A stretch of DNA of 64,000 nucleotides from Bordetella genomosp. 10 (GTDB lineage Bacteria; Pseudomonadota; Gammaproteobacteria; Burkholderiales; Burkholderiaceae_B), in the NCBI RefSeq assembly GCF_002261225.1, contig NZ_NEVM01000005.1:248001-312000 (forward strand). Direction: 5' to 3'. Shown here one piece after another: positions 46,421-54,965 of this stretch (positions are counted from its first letter, which is position 1; each line of letters starts with the position of its first letter). The notes under the pieces were generated by a model. It had not been told where the DNA came from and made no database searches. It worked only from the letters and a program-made list of their open reading frames with translations. Made by a program: the position numbers and the translations under genes.

Positions 46421-49087
46421 ATGAGCCAAGCCGCACCTCCCAATACCCCCCGCCCGGACGGCAATCCGGGGCGCCCCTCCTTCCTGCGCCGTTTCGTCGT
46501 CAAGGCCGCGGTCCTCGCCGTCGGCGCGGGCATATGCGGCGCGGTCGCCCTGGCCCTGGCCGTGGCCCTCGCGTGGCCCAGCCTGCCCGACCTGCACGCC
46601 ATGACCGACTACCGGCCGCGCGTGCCGCTGCGCGTCTACACGGCCGACAAGGTGCTGATCGGCGAATTCGGCGAAGAACACCGCAACGTGCTGCGCTTCG
46701 ACGAAATCCCCGAGGTCATGCGGCACGCCGTCCTGGCCGCCGAGGACGACCACTTCTACCAGCACGGCGGCGTGGACTGGAGCGGCGTGGTGCGCGCCAT
46801 GCTGGCCAACGTCCTGCGCGGCGCCAAGAGCCAGGGCGCCAGCACCATCACCATGCAGGTGGCGCGCAACTTCTACCTGTCCTCGGAAAAGACCTATTCG
46901 CGCAAGTTCTACGAACTGCTGCTGACCTTCAAGATCGAGTCGACGCTCACCAAGGACCAGATCCTGGAGCTGTACATGAACCAGATCTACCTGGGTCACC
47001 GCGCCTACGGCTTCGCCGCCGCCGCGCGCACCTACCTGGGCAAGGAGCTGTCGCAGGTCACCCCGGCCGAGGCCGCGCTGCTGGCCGGCATCCCCAAGGC
47101 GCCGTCGCGCTACAACCCCATCACCAACCTGCCCCGCGCGCAGATCCGCCAGCACTACGTGCTGGGCCGCATGCGCGCGCTGGGCTGGCTGGACGAGGCC
47201 GGCTACCAGGCCGCCATGGCGCAGCCGCTGGCCGTGCGTTCCGGCCCGGAAAGCGGCGGCGGCAACGCCTTCCGCGTGCACGGCGAATACCCCGCCGAAC
47301 TCGTGCGCCAGGCCATGTACAACATCTTCGGCGACCAGACCTACTCGCGCGGCATCAACGTCTACACCACCATCGATTCCAAGGACCAGGAAGCGGCCTA
47401 CAAGTCGGTGCGCGCCGGCGTGCTGGACTACACCCGCCGCGCGGCCTATCCCGGCCCCGAGGACAACATCGACCTGCCCGACGACATCGAAAACGATCCG
47501 CAGGCGCTGGACGACCTGCTGGACGGCCTGCAGGAAAAATACCCCGACAGCGACGACCTCTACGCCGGCGTCGTGCTGCAAGCCAGCCCCACCGCCATCA
47601 AGGTGGCGCGCGGCGGCCACGACATCATCACCATCGACGACAAGAAAGCCCTGTCGGTGGTGGCGCGCGCGCTCGGCCCCAAGGCCAAGGACGACGTCCG
47701 CATCCAGCGCGGCTCGGTAGTCTACGTGCACAAGAACGGCGACGCCTGGGAAGTCATCAACATGCCGGCGCTGCAGGCCGCGCTGGTGTCCATGGTGCCG
47801 GAGGACGGCGCCATCCGCGCCATGATCGGCGGCTTCGATTTCAACCGCGGCAACTTCAACCGGGCCGTGCAGGCCTGGCGCCAGCCCGGCTCCAACATCA
47901 AGCCCTTCATCTATTCGGCGGCGCTGCAGCGCGGCCTCACGCCGGCCACGCAGATCTCCGACCTGCCCTTCGCGCTGACGGCCGAGCAGACCGGCTCCAA
48001 GGCCTGGAATCCCAAGAACGACGGCAATGCCTACGAGCCCATGCTGACCATGCGGCAGGCCCTGTACAAGTCCAAGAACATGGTCTCGATCCGCATCCTG
48101 CAGGCCATCACGCCGGCCTACGGACAGGACTTCCTGACCCGCTTCGGCTTCGACCGGGCGCGCTGGCCCGCGGTGCTGCCCATCGCCCTGGGCGCGGGGT
48201 CGGCCACGCCGCTGCAAGTGGTCAACGCCTATTCGGTGTGGGCCAACGGCGGCTATCGCGTCACGCCCTACCTGATCGACAAGGTCACCGACGGCGACGG
48301 CAAGGTGCTGATGCAGGCGCAACCGCAGAAGGCCGGCGGCGAAAGCCTGCGCGCCGTCGATCCGCGCGTGGCCTGGATCATGGACGACATGCTCAAGGGC
48401 GTGGCCACCTACGGCACCGCGGCGCGCGCCCACCAGGTCCTCAAGCGCAGCGACGTGGGCGGCAAGACCGGCACCACCAACGACTCGGTCGACGTCTGGT
48501 TCTCCGGCTACACGCCGGCCCTGGCAACCACCGTGTGGATGGGCTTCGACCAGCCGCGTTCGCTCGGCTCCAACGAATTCGGCGCCGGCCTGACGCTGTC
48601 GGCATGGCTGCAATACATGCAGACGGCGCTCAAGGGCGTGCCCGAGGCCAAGCCGCGCCCGCAGCCGCAAGGCCTGCTGGTCGACAACGGCGAATACTAC
48701 CTGTCCGAGTTTCCGCCGGGCCAGGCGGTGGCGTCGCTGGACCTGCCCACCGAGGATCCGCTGGGCGACTTCCTGAATCGTGGCGGCACGGGCGGCATGC
48801 CCATGCTGAATCCGCCGCCCCCGCCGCCGCCCGCCTCGCAGCCGGGCGCGCCGTCCGGCGCCGTCCCGGCCCCGCCCTCGGGCGTCCAGAGCCTGCCCAT
48901 TCCCGTGCCGCAGGCCGGCGACGCCATCCGCGAACGCCCCCTGGCCGTGCCCGCCGCGGCGCCGGCCGGCAATGCCCCGGCCGGCCAGCCGGCGGCGCAG
49001 CAACAGCAGCCCTTCTTCCCGCCGATTCCCGTCCCGCGCGTGGACGCCGGACCGGGCAGTTCGCCGGTGGCCATGGCGATACATTGA
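46421..49087 (+). CDS. mrcA: Penicillin-binding protein 1A
   Basis: An 888-residue bifunctional peptidoglycan synthase. Cytoplasmic N terminus, membrane helix at about 28-51, glycosyltransferase domain with E108 in AAEDDHFYQHGGVDW, and transpeptidase with S491-x-x-K494 (GSNIKPF), SKN and K682-T-G (GGKTGTTND). The C-terminal ~100 residues are Pro/Ala/Gln-rich and probably disordered in the periplasm. The ribosome-binding site is weak; an upstream TTG (46376) would add 15 residues. No SOS or comEA/pilM-type neighbours as seen in some genomes. Confidence 0.94.
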   Translation: MSQAAPPNTPRPDGNPGRPSFLRRFVVKAAVLAVGAGICGAVALALAVALAWPSLPDLHAMTDYRPRVPLRVYTADKVLIGEFGEEHRNVLRFDEIPEVMRHAVLAAEDDHFYQHGGVDWSGVVRAMLANVLRGAKSQGASTITMQVARNFYLSSEKTYSRKFYELLLTFKIESTLTKDQILELYMNQIYLGHRAYGFAAAARTYLGKELSQVTPAEAALLAGIPKAPSRYNPITNLPRAQIRQHYVLGRMRALGWLDEAGYQAAMAQPLAVRSGPESGGGNAFRVHGEYPAELVRQAMYNIFGDQTYSRGINVYTTIDSKDQEAAYKSVRAGVLDYTRRAAYPGPEDNIDLPDDIENDPQALDDLLDGLQEKYPDSDDLYAGVVLQASPTAIKVARGGHDIITIDDKKALSVVARALGPKAKDDVRIQRGSVVYVHKNGDAWEVINMPALQAALVSMVPEDGAIRAMIGGFDFNRGNFNRAVQAWRQPGSNIKPFIYSAALQRGLTPATQISDLPFALTAEQTGSKAWNPKNDGNAYEPMLTMRQALYKSKNMVSIRILQAITPAYGQDFLTRFGFDRARWPAVLPIALGAGSATPLQVVNAYSVWANGGYRVTPYLIDKVTDGDGKVLMQAQPQKAGGESLRAVDPRVAWIMDDMLKGVATYGTAARAHQVLKRSDVGGKTGTTNDSVDVWFSGYTPALATTVWMGFDQPRSLGSNEFGAGLTLSAWLQYMQTALKGVPEAKPRPQPQGLLVDNGEYYLSEFPPGQAVASLDLPTEDPLGDFLNRGGTGGMPMLNPPPPPPPASQPGAPSGAVPAPPSGVQSLPIPVPQAGDAIRERPLAVPAAAPAGNAPAGQPAAQQQQPFFPPIPVPRVDAGPGSSPVAMAIH

Positions 49088-49091
49088 AGCC

Positions 49092-49128
49092 GTCGCCGGC
49101 CGGCCCGGAAACGCGGCAGGCCGGCGAC
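49092..49128 (+). terminator. Hairpin after mrcA
   Basis: A 10-bp GC stem GTCGCCGGCC / GGCCGGCGAC with a 17-base loop begins five bases after the mrcA stop. No T-run; may function in both directions for the convergent RraA-like gene. Confidence 0.55.
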
Positions 49129-49142
49129 AGGGTTCACCCCTT

Positions 49143-49182
49143 GGCTTCGTTCAGCCCTTGCCGGCTTCGTTCAGCCCTTGCT
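49143..49182. repeat. 20-bp tandem duplication across the rraA-like stop
   Basis: GGCTTCGTTCAGCCCTTGC(C/T) at 49143-49162 and 49163-49182, with a third partial unit from 49183. On the minus strand each copy contains the coding end and TGA of the RraA-like gene. Confidence 0.92.
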
Positions 49183-49869
49183 GGCTTCGTAGCGCGCCTT
49201 GGCCTCGTCGTTCGGCGGATACAGGCCCGGCAGCGCCGCGCCGTTGTCGACCTCCTGCATGATCCAGGCCTCCTGGCGCTCCTGCTCCACCGCGATCGGC
49301 ACCACCTCATCGACCAACGCCGCCGGGATCACCACGGCGCCGTCGTCGTCGACCACGATCAGGTCGTCGGGGAACACCGCCACGCCGCCGCAGCCGATGG
49401 GCTCCTGCCAGTTCACGAAGGTCAGGCCGGCCACCGACGGCGGCGCCGCCACGCCCTGGCACCACACCGGCAGCCCGGTGCCCAGCACGCCCGCGCCGTC
49501 GCGCACCACGCCGTCGCTGACCAGCGCCGCGACGCCGCGCTTGCGCATGCGGGCGCAAAGGATGTCGCCGAAGATGCCGGCGTCCGTGACGCCCATGGCG
49601 TCGACCACCGCCACGCAACCCGCCGGCATGGCCTCGATGGCGGCGCGGGTGGAGGTCGGCGACGACCACGAGGCCGGCGTCGCCAGGTCCTCGCGGGCCG
49701 GCACGAAGCGCAGCGTGAAGGCGCGGCCCACCACGCGCGGCTGCCCCGCGCGCAGCGGACGGGTGCCGCGCATCCACACGTTGCGCAAGCCCTTCTTCAG
49801 CAACACGGTGGTCAAGGTGGCGGTGGACACACCGCTCAAGGCATCGATGATCTTCTGGTCTAGCGCCAT
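49171..49869 (-). CDS. RraA-family protein / HMG-type aldolase
   Basis: A 232-residue RraA-fold protein. The active-site region LVSDGVVRDGAGVL (Arg and Asp) and IVVDDDGAVVIPAALVDEV match the 4-hydroxy-4-methyl-2-oxoglutarate / oxaloacetate decarboxylase branch. RraA proper inhibits RNase E; the longer C-terminal tail here favours the aldolase-like group. It probably acts in aromatic or organic acid metabolism, but no pathway genes are adjacent. Confidence 0.85.
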   Translation of the reverse strand: MALDQKIIDALSGVSTATLTTVLLKKGLRNVWMRGTRPLRAGQPRVVGRAFTLRFVPAREDLATPASWSSPTSTRAAIEAMPAGCVAVVDAMGVTDAGIFGDILCARMRKRGVAALVSDGVVRDGAGVLGTGLPVWCQGVAAPPSVAGLTFVNWQEPIGCGGVAVFPDDLIVVDDDGAVVIPAALVDEVVPIAVEQERQEAWIMQEVDNGAALPGLYPPNDEAKARYEASKG

Positions 49870-49900
49870 GCCAACAAATCTCCTGAACTGCGAAGCGGCC

Positions 49901-50614
49901 TCAGGCGAGAGCCGCGGAAGGTGCGGGAAGCGCCGGAACGGCGCGTAACGTCGATAGGTCCAGCAACGTGAAGTAGCCGTCCGGCCGCCAGCCGCCGGTA
50001 TCGATATGGTAGACGTTACCCAATACGGTCGGGCGCGTCACTGGGGTATGTCCCACCACCAGCGCGCGCAGACCCGCCACGCAGGTGGCGTCGTGCCGCT
50101 CCAGGCGCTGGCGCGACCACAGGCAGATGCCGCGCGCGCGCCGGGGCCGGGAGTACAGCAGCCCTTCCAGCTTGTCCCAGGCGCGCACGGGGCTGTCGGC
50201 GTGCAGCAGTCCCACCAGGCCGTCCCCGGTCTCCACGTCCAGGGCCAGCGGCAGCGTGGCCAGCGCCTCGGCATGGATGCGCTGGTCCTCGTCGGTCATC
50301 GCCAGGAACCAAGAGCCGCCGTTGGCCCGCCAGTTGTCCGTGTCCACCAGGCCGTGGCGCACGTGGCGCACGGCGTAGTCCTCGTGGTTGCCCTGCACCG
50401 CGTGGAACCAGGGCTGGCGCAGCCACTCCACCGCCGCGCGGCATTCGGGGCCGCGGTCGATCAGGTCTCCCACGGAAAACAGGCGGTCGCGCGCGAAATC
50501 GAAACCGGATCGCACCAGTTGCTCGTGCAGGCGCGAAAAATGGCCATGGATGTCCCCGACGGCCCAATCGCGTCCGGACGTGTTGCGGGCGAAATGCTGG
50601 ATGACAGGCGGCAT
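49901..50614 (-). CDS. Serine/threonine-type metallophosphoesterase
   Basis: A 237-residue calcineurin-like phosphatase of the PrpA/PrpB or ApaH-related group. All metal-binding motifs are visible: VGDIHGHF, SVGDLIDRGPE, QGNHEDYA and VVGHTPVTRP. It may dephosphorylate proteins or hydrolyse dinucleoside polyphosphates. ATG 50614 is supported by GGGAAG upstream; the longer frame to 50686 is unlikely. It precedes the RraA-like gene by about 30 bp and could be co-transcribed. Confidence 0.9.
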   Translation of the reverse strand: MPPVIQHFARNTSGRDWAVGDIHGHFSRLHEQLVRSGFDFARDRLFSVGDLIDRGPECRAAVEWLRQPWFHAVQGNHEDYAVRHVRHGLVDTDNWRANGGSWFLAMTDEDQRIHAEALATLPLALDVETGDGLVGLLHADSPVRAWDKLEGLLYSRPRRARGICLWSRQRLERHDATCVAGLRALVVGHTPVTRPTVLGNVYHIDTGGWRPDGYFTLLDLSTLRAVPALPAPSAALA

Positions 50615-50751
50615 GGCGGTCTTCCCGGAAGCGCAAACAGGCGCCGCGGCCGGGCGCCGCGACGCGCAATGTTCATACGCTAACACGGCTCCCTGACGCT
50701 ATTGCGACGGCCGCCGTCGGCCATATGGGCTACCGCGGGGTTATCGCGGGA

Positions 50752-51180
50752 CTACCGCTGAGGGACTTCCGCGGCGGGACTACCGCGCGGGGCCTTCTGC
50801 GCCGGGGCGTGCTTCTTCAGCCACGCCTGGAGGAAGGCGATTTCCTTTTCCTGCGCGTCTATCACTTCCTGGGCCAGTTTGCGCATTTCCGGATCCCGTC
50901 CGTACTTGAGCTCGGTGCGCGCCATATCGATGGCGCCCTGGTGATGCGGGATCATGCCGCGCGCGAAATCGACGTCCGCGTTGCCGGAATAATCGATCGC
51001 CATGTCGCGGTGCATGCGCTGCATGCTTTCCTGGTAGGCCTGGGTGCTGGGCGAGCCGGCGGCCGGCGTCATCGACATATGCATGTCGCCGTGCCCGGTA
51101 TCGGCCTGCGCCTGCGCGGCGCCCACGGCGCAACACATCGAGGACAGGGCCAGCATCGCGGCGGCGGAGAACTTTTTCAT
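50752..51180 (-). CDS. Exported DUF305 protein
   Basis: A 142-residue periplasmic protein. Signal peptide about 24 residues (AVGAAQAQA). The DUF305 core has [17 protein letters not shown] and [17 protein letters not shown], with Met/His-rich stretches (GHGDMHMSM) that suggest copper binding. DUF305 genes often accompany copper resistance, though none is adjacent. GGAAGG lies before the ATG. A C-terminal [13 protein letters not shown] tail is likely disordered. Confidence 0.9.
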   Translation of the reverse strand: MKKFSAAAMLALSSMCCAVGAAQAQADTGHGDMHMSMTPAAGSPSTQAYQESMQRMHRDMAIDYSGNADVDFARGMIPHHQGAIDMARTELKYGRDPEMRKLAQEVIDAQEKEIAFLQAWLKKHAPAQKAPRGSPAAEVPQR

Positions 51181-51427
51181 CGAAACCTTCCTTTCATGGC
51201 AGAGTGCGGCGCCGCAAACCGCGCCGCACGGCGAATACTCGCACAACCGGGGCGGCGCGTGTACATTGGCCGATGCCGGCCCCGATCCACACGGCCCGAC
51301 GGCGGCGCCACGCGCCCTCGCCGGACCGATACGCGATACGCGATGCGGCTCCGCCCGGCGACGCCCCCCGCGCGGCCGGCCCGCGACGACCGGGGCCGCG
51401 CCGCATCGCGCTCGCAGGAGCACGCAT

Positions 51428-52282
51428 ATGAAGCCACGTGTCGCCATCGTCGCCCCGGGCGCCATGGGCAGCGCCATCGGCCGCCGCCTGGATGAACACG
51501 GCCTGCAGGTCCTGACGTCCCTGACCGGGCGCAGCGACGCGAGCGTCGAGCGCGCCCGCGCCGCGGGCATGCACCATCGCACCGACGCCGAACTCGCCCA
51601 CGCCGATCTTTTCCTCTCCATCGTCCCGCCGGCCGAGGCGGAGCCGGTGGCCCGCCACTACGCGGCCCTGTTTCGCGACGCGGGACGCTCCCCGGTCTAC
51701 GTCGATTGCAACGCCGTCAGTCCGCGCACCGTGGGCCGCATCGCCGCCATCGTCCACGGCAGCGGCGCCGCCTTCGTCGACGGCGGCATCATCGGCGGGC
51801 CGCCCAAGCCGGGCCAGCCCGGTCCCGTCCTGTACTGTTCCGGCCCGGCCGCCGGCGCGGTGGAAGCCCTGGGACGAGCCGGCCTGCGGGTGCGCGTGCT
51901 GCCGGCCGACGTCGGCGCCGCGTCGGCCCTGAAGATGTCCTATGCCGGCATCACCAAGGGCCTGACCGCGCTGGCCGCCACCATGCTGCTGGCGGCCACC
52001 CGCAACGGCGCCGCCGCCGCCCTGCACGCGGAACTGGCCGAGAGCCAGCCCCACCTGCTCACGCAATTCCGCCGCGCCGTGCCCGACATGTTCGGCAAGG
52101 CCTACCGCTGGGTCGCCGAGATGCACGAGATCGCCGATTTCCTGGAGCAGGACGGCGCCGGCAGCGACGTCTACCGCCGCTTCGGCGACGTCTACGAAAC
52201 GCTGGCGGCGGCGCAGCGCGACCAGGGCGATTCCATCGCCCAGTTGCGCGCCTTCTTCGATCAGGAGCCGCCGAAGGCGTAA
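51428..52282 (+). CDS. 6-phosphogluconate-dehydrogenase-like oxidoreductase (DUF1932)
   Basis: A 284-residue NAD(P)-dependent dehydrogenase. Rossmann motif [13 protein letters not shown] at the N terminus; [20 protein letters not shown] is the helix bearing the catalytic Lys (ITKG). It belongs to the beta-hydroxyacid dehydrogenase superfamily with a DUF1932 C-terminal domain. Substrate unknown. GCAGGAG precedes the ATG. It stands alone between divergent DUF305 and an unknown gene. Confidence 0.88.
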   Translation: MKPRVAIVAPGAMGSAIGRRLDEHGLQVLTSLTGRSDASVERARAAGMHHRTDAELAHADLFLSIVPPAEAEPVARHYAALFRDAGRSPVYVDCNAVSPRTVGRIAAIVHGSGAAFVDGGIIGGPPKPGQPGPVLYCSGPAAGAVEALGRAGLRVRVLPADVGAASALKMSYAGITKGLTALAATMLLAATRNGAAAALHAELAESQPHLLTQFRRAVPDMFGKAYRWVAEMHEIADFLEQDGAGSDVYRRFGDVYETLAAAQRDQGDSIAQLRAFFDQEPPKA

Positions 52283-52414
52283 GGGTGCCCGGACGGACCG
52301 GGGGGAATCCGGCAAAACCGGGCGGAATGTGGCAGGACTCGATGGAACCAGAGTTAGTAAATCGCAACCTACCTGCCGAATTGTGCGATTGATGTCTACA
52401 GATTAACGATCTAA

Positions 52415-52432
52415 CGATCGGTCGATCGGTCG
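52415..52432. repeat. 8-bp direct repeat CGATCGGT x2
   Basis: CGATCGGTCGATCGGTCG, just downstream of two AACGATC copies (52405 and 52413 region), in an AT-richer leader about 135 bp before the unknown gene at 52566. A possible protein-binding site. Confidence 0.6.
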
Positions 52433-52565
52433 CCCATTTCCTCGCCGCGTTTACAACGACGTTCCGGAGACAACATCTTGCGCCCCATCCTTTCCGTCAT
52501 CTCCCGCCTTCCCTGCCGTCCCGCGACGGTCGACCTGCACTGACCGCCCACCGGAGACCCGTGCC

Positions 52566-53297
52566 ATGCATATCCCCAGCCCGACCATCGACATGTCCAA
52601 TACCCTCCTCCAGCATCCCGACGCCAACCCGGCTCCCGATACCGCCAACCGCCAGCGCAGGACCTCGCTGCCGTTCAGCGCGGACGTCGGCGCGAAAAGC
52701 CGGTCCCATACGGCCCCCGTGGCCATCAGGCAGGAAACGCCGAAGATCACGCTCACCGAGGAAGGCACGGCGCGCGCCACCCTGGCGGCGCAGGACGCTG
52801 CCGCCCCCATCGCCGTGGGCGAGACCACCCTGCCGGATACCGGGCCGGACACCGTCCCCCAAGCCAAGGGCGATGCCCTCCCCGGCAGCACCGGCAAATT
52901 CGATCGTCCCCGCACGCTGTCCTTCTCCAGGACGCCGCCCTTCGTCCGCTTGAACTCCGCCGTGGAAACCAGGCCAAACGCCGCCAAAAGCGGCGACGTC
53001 CCGGCAGGCGCCAAACCGCCGGCCACGGGAACGCTGTCAGCCATCGCCGAAGACGCGTCGACGCAGGAAGAGGCCTGGACGACGGTGTCCTTGAAAGGCG
53101 AAGCATCGAGCGACGCCGCCGCCAAGGCAAGCGCCACGGAGATCCCGCCCGATCACGCGTCGGACGCCACGCTCGGCGGGCATGAAGAAGCGGAGCCGGC
53201 CGTCGCCGGCGAGCCGTCCGCGGACGAGAACGGCAAGCGGAAGAAAAGCAAGACGGGCTGCTTCCGCGCCTGCATCAAGCCCCGCACCGACGACTGA
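52566..53297 (+). CDS. Unrecognised disordered protein with polybasic Cys-containing tail
   Basis: A 243-residue protein, rich in Pro, Ala, Ser, Thr, Asp and Glu, with no hydrophobic core, signal peptide or membrane segment. The N terminus (MHIPSPTIDMSNTLLQHP) is polar and Ser/Pro-rich. The C terminus has a basic run (NGKRKKSKTG) followed by CFRACIKPRTDD: two cysteines, the only ones in the protein. Disordered body, polar N terminus and basic Cys tail fit a type III secretion substrate or a membrane-targeted effector, but no effector domain or chaperone gene is seen. The antisense frame 52451-53137 is a shadow. Confidence that it is a gene: moderate. Confidence 0.6.
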   Translation: MHIPSPTIDMSNTLLQHPDANPAPDTANRQRRTSLPFSADVGAKSRSHTAPVAIRQETPKITLTEEGTARATLAAQDAAAPIAVGETTLPDTGPDTVPQAKGDALPGSTGKFDRPRTLSFSRTPPFVRLNSAVETRPNAAKSGDVPAGAKPPATGTLSAIAEDASTQEEAWTTVSLKGEASSDAAAKASATEIPPDHASDATLGGHEEAEPAVAGEPSADENGKRKKSKTGCFRACIKPRTDD

Positions 53298-53309
53298 TCC
53301 GTGCGCATA

Positions 53310-53350
53310 GGGGTGACCGTCCAGGCTCCGCGGCCAAAGCCAGTCACCCC
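53310..53350 (+). terminator. Hairpin after the disordered protein gene
   Basis: GGGGTGAC (53310-53317) pairs with GTCACCCC (53343-53350), with an inner GC-rich stem, 12 bp after the stop. No T-run. Confidence 0.5.
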
Positions 53351-53456
53351 CACGCTGAAGACCTGGGGGCCGATGAGACAACGCTGCCCCGCCCAATACG
53401 GGCTTTCGAAGACCGGCAACGCGGCGCGTCATCCCCCTGGATGAACGCGCCGCGGT

Positions 53457-54119
53457 TCAACCCAGGTCCGCCACCGTATCGACGTCGCGCAGGACGCCCG
53501 CGTCCTGGCAAGACAGCTCATGCACCCCATGGCGTTGCAACAGCGCGCGCGCGCCCGTGTCGCCGTCGAGCGCCGCCACTTCCGGCAGCAGGTCCCACGC
53601 GAAGGCCACGGGATGACCGCGCCGGCCCTCGCAGGCGGGCGCCACGATGGGATGCCGGAGCCCCGCCTCGCACACCGCCCGCAAGGTCTCCGGCGCGATC
53701 CAGGGCATATCGCCCAGCGCCACCAGCACGCCGTGCGGAACAGCCTCTCCACCCTGGTCATACCGCGCCTGGTCGTACCGCGCCAGCAAATGGCGGGCGC
53801 CGGCGGCCAGGCTCGCGCCCATGCCACGCTCGGCCTCCATGGTTTCGATCAATTCGCAGCCCTGCGCCCGGGCCAGCGCGTCGCGCAAGGCAGGACGCCC
53901 GGGTCGCAGCACGACAACCACCGCCGCCGCGACCGCGCGCAACGCCTCGGCGGCCGCCAGAACGACCGGCCGGCCATCCGGCAAGGGCGCCAGTAATTTG
54001 TCGGCGCCCTCGTCCCCGGCCGATGCACGAAAACGCCTGCCCTCGCCGGCCGCCAGCAAAATGCCGGCATAGGGGGGAACAGGGCCTCGCCCCGCGGAAA
54101 TAGGCAAGTCCATGGTCAT
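53457..54119 (-). CDS. mocA: Molybdenum cofactor cytidylyltransferase (MocA-like)
   Basis: A 220-residue nucleotidyltransferase. The N-terminal GILLAAGEGRRFRAS is the NTP-binding loop; LVALGDMPWI contains the metal-binding Asp; GRRGHPVAFAWDLLPE matches MocA. MocA makes molybdopterin cytosine dinucleotide for xanthine-dehydrogenase-family enzymes, such as the one cut at the window start. Residues around LLARYDQARYDQGG contain a fresh 15-bp duplication. No clear ribosome-binding site; ATG 54119 and 54113 are both possible. Confidence 0.85.
   Translation of the reverse strand: MTMDLPISAGRGPVPPYAGILLAAGEGRRFRASAGDEGADKLLAPLPDGRPVVLAAAEALRAVAAAVVVVLRPGRPALRDALARAQGCELIETMEAERGMGASLAAGARHLLARYDQARYDQGGEAVPHGVLVALGDMPWIAPETLRAVCEAGLRHPIVAPACEGRRGHPVAFAWDLLPEVAALDGDTGARALLQRHGVHELSCQDAGVLRDVDTVADLG
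53754..53783. repeat. 15-bp in-frame tandem duplication in mocA
   Basis: CTGGTCATACCGCGC and CTGGTCGTACCGCGC differ at one base and add one ARYDQ unit to the protein. Confidence 0.9.
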
Positions 54120-54325
54120 CGCGCCAGTGTACGCGGAGCAGGACTGCATGGAGAGGGGCCAGCCCGCGTGGGCGCACCGCGTCCGGCGAGGGCGTGCAGC
54201 CCTGCGCCGCACCGGACTTCGCCCGCCGGCATGGCCTTCGCGCGGGAGGCTATGCCAGCTAACCGTGGTCGGGACTACAGGCCGCCGGGCGCGCATCCAC
54301 GCGCGACGCGTGCCTGCACCGTCGC

Positions 54326-54574
54326 CTATTCAGGCATGGGATCCGGCACGCCTTCGTCATCGACGGTCTTGACGGCGGCCAGCGCGTTACGGGCCGCCGA
54401 CATGGCCTCGATGCCGTTGCGAAAGCGGCGCGTCTTGAAGATGCGGAACGTCAGCGGCTCGTCTTCGCTGCCGGCTTTCCGGCTCTCCATATAGGCACAG
54501 GCCGGTCCGTCTTCGTTGGGCGGCGTCGAATAGGCATAGACCGTGTAGCCATTTATCAGCCTGGGAGTCGTCAT
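54326..54574 (-). CDS. Small protein of unknown function
   Basis: An 82-residue soluble protein (INGYTVYAYSTPPNEDGP, FRIFKTRRFRNGIEAMSAAR). No membrane segment or known motif. AGGA lies 8 bp before the ATG, and the frame is intact, so a real gene is likely. Similar small proteins occur scattered in Bordetella-like genomes. Function unknown. Confidence 0.65.
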   Translation of the reverse strand: MTTPRLINGYTVYAYSTPPNEDGPACAYMESRKAGSEDEPLTFRIFKTRRFRNGIEAMSAARNALAAVKTVDDEGVPDPMPE

Positions 54575-54965
54575 CAGGGATTTCCTGTCCTGGAAACCTC
54601 GAGCGCGCATGGCGCGCCCAAGGCCGCGCCTGCCATGAAGCCGCATTCCGAGGCGCGCCGGCTCGCGGCGCGGCGCCCGTAAAACGGTCGGCAGGTCCTG
54701 TGCGGCTCAGGATCGCAGAAAATCAAATGTTTCGCAAGAATTACGAACAAAGTGAAATATAGGCGCCCTGAAAGCCCGCCTGAGAGCCTCCCTGAGTTGC
54801 CCTGGATCGCCCTGAGCGTCAACCCTGAATCGCCCGGAGCGTCAACCCTGAATCACCCTGGGTCGCCCTGCCCCTGCATCACCCTGCCTGCCTTCGAAAA
54901 CCCTCTACATCTCCGGCCGCCAGACACGCCCTCAGCCAGCCACGCCCCCCCTACCGGCAGCAAGG
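54575..54965. other. Gene-free stretch with degenerate CCCTGAATCGCC repeats
   Basis: No convincing gene in these 391 bases. 54765-54890 is a patch of CCCTG-rich degenerate repeats; its best units are the 22-mers at 54815-54836 and 54838-54859 (starting GAGCGTCAACCCTGAATC, differing at one base). The AT-richer part 54715-54765 may hold the promoter of the small gene at 54326. Confidence 0.7.

Noticed and set aside
52451..53137. Minus-strand 228-residue frame opposite the disordered protein
   Set aside because: Considered because the plus-strand gene is also unrecognised, but the plus strand has the better start context and a hairpin after its stop; the minus frame has neither.
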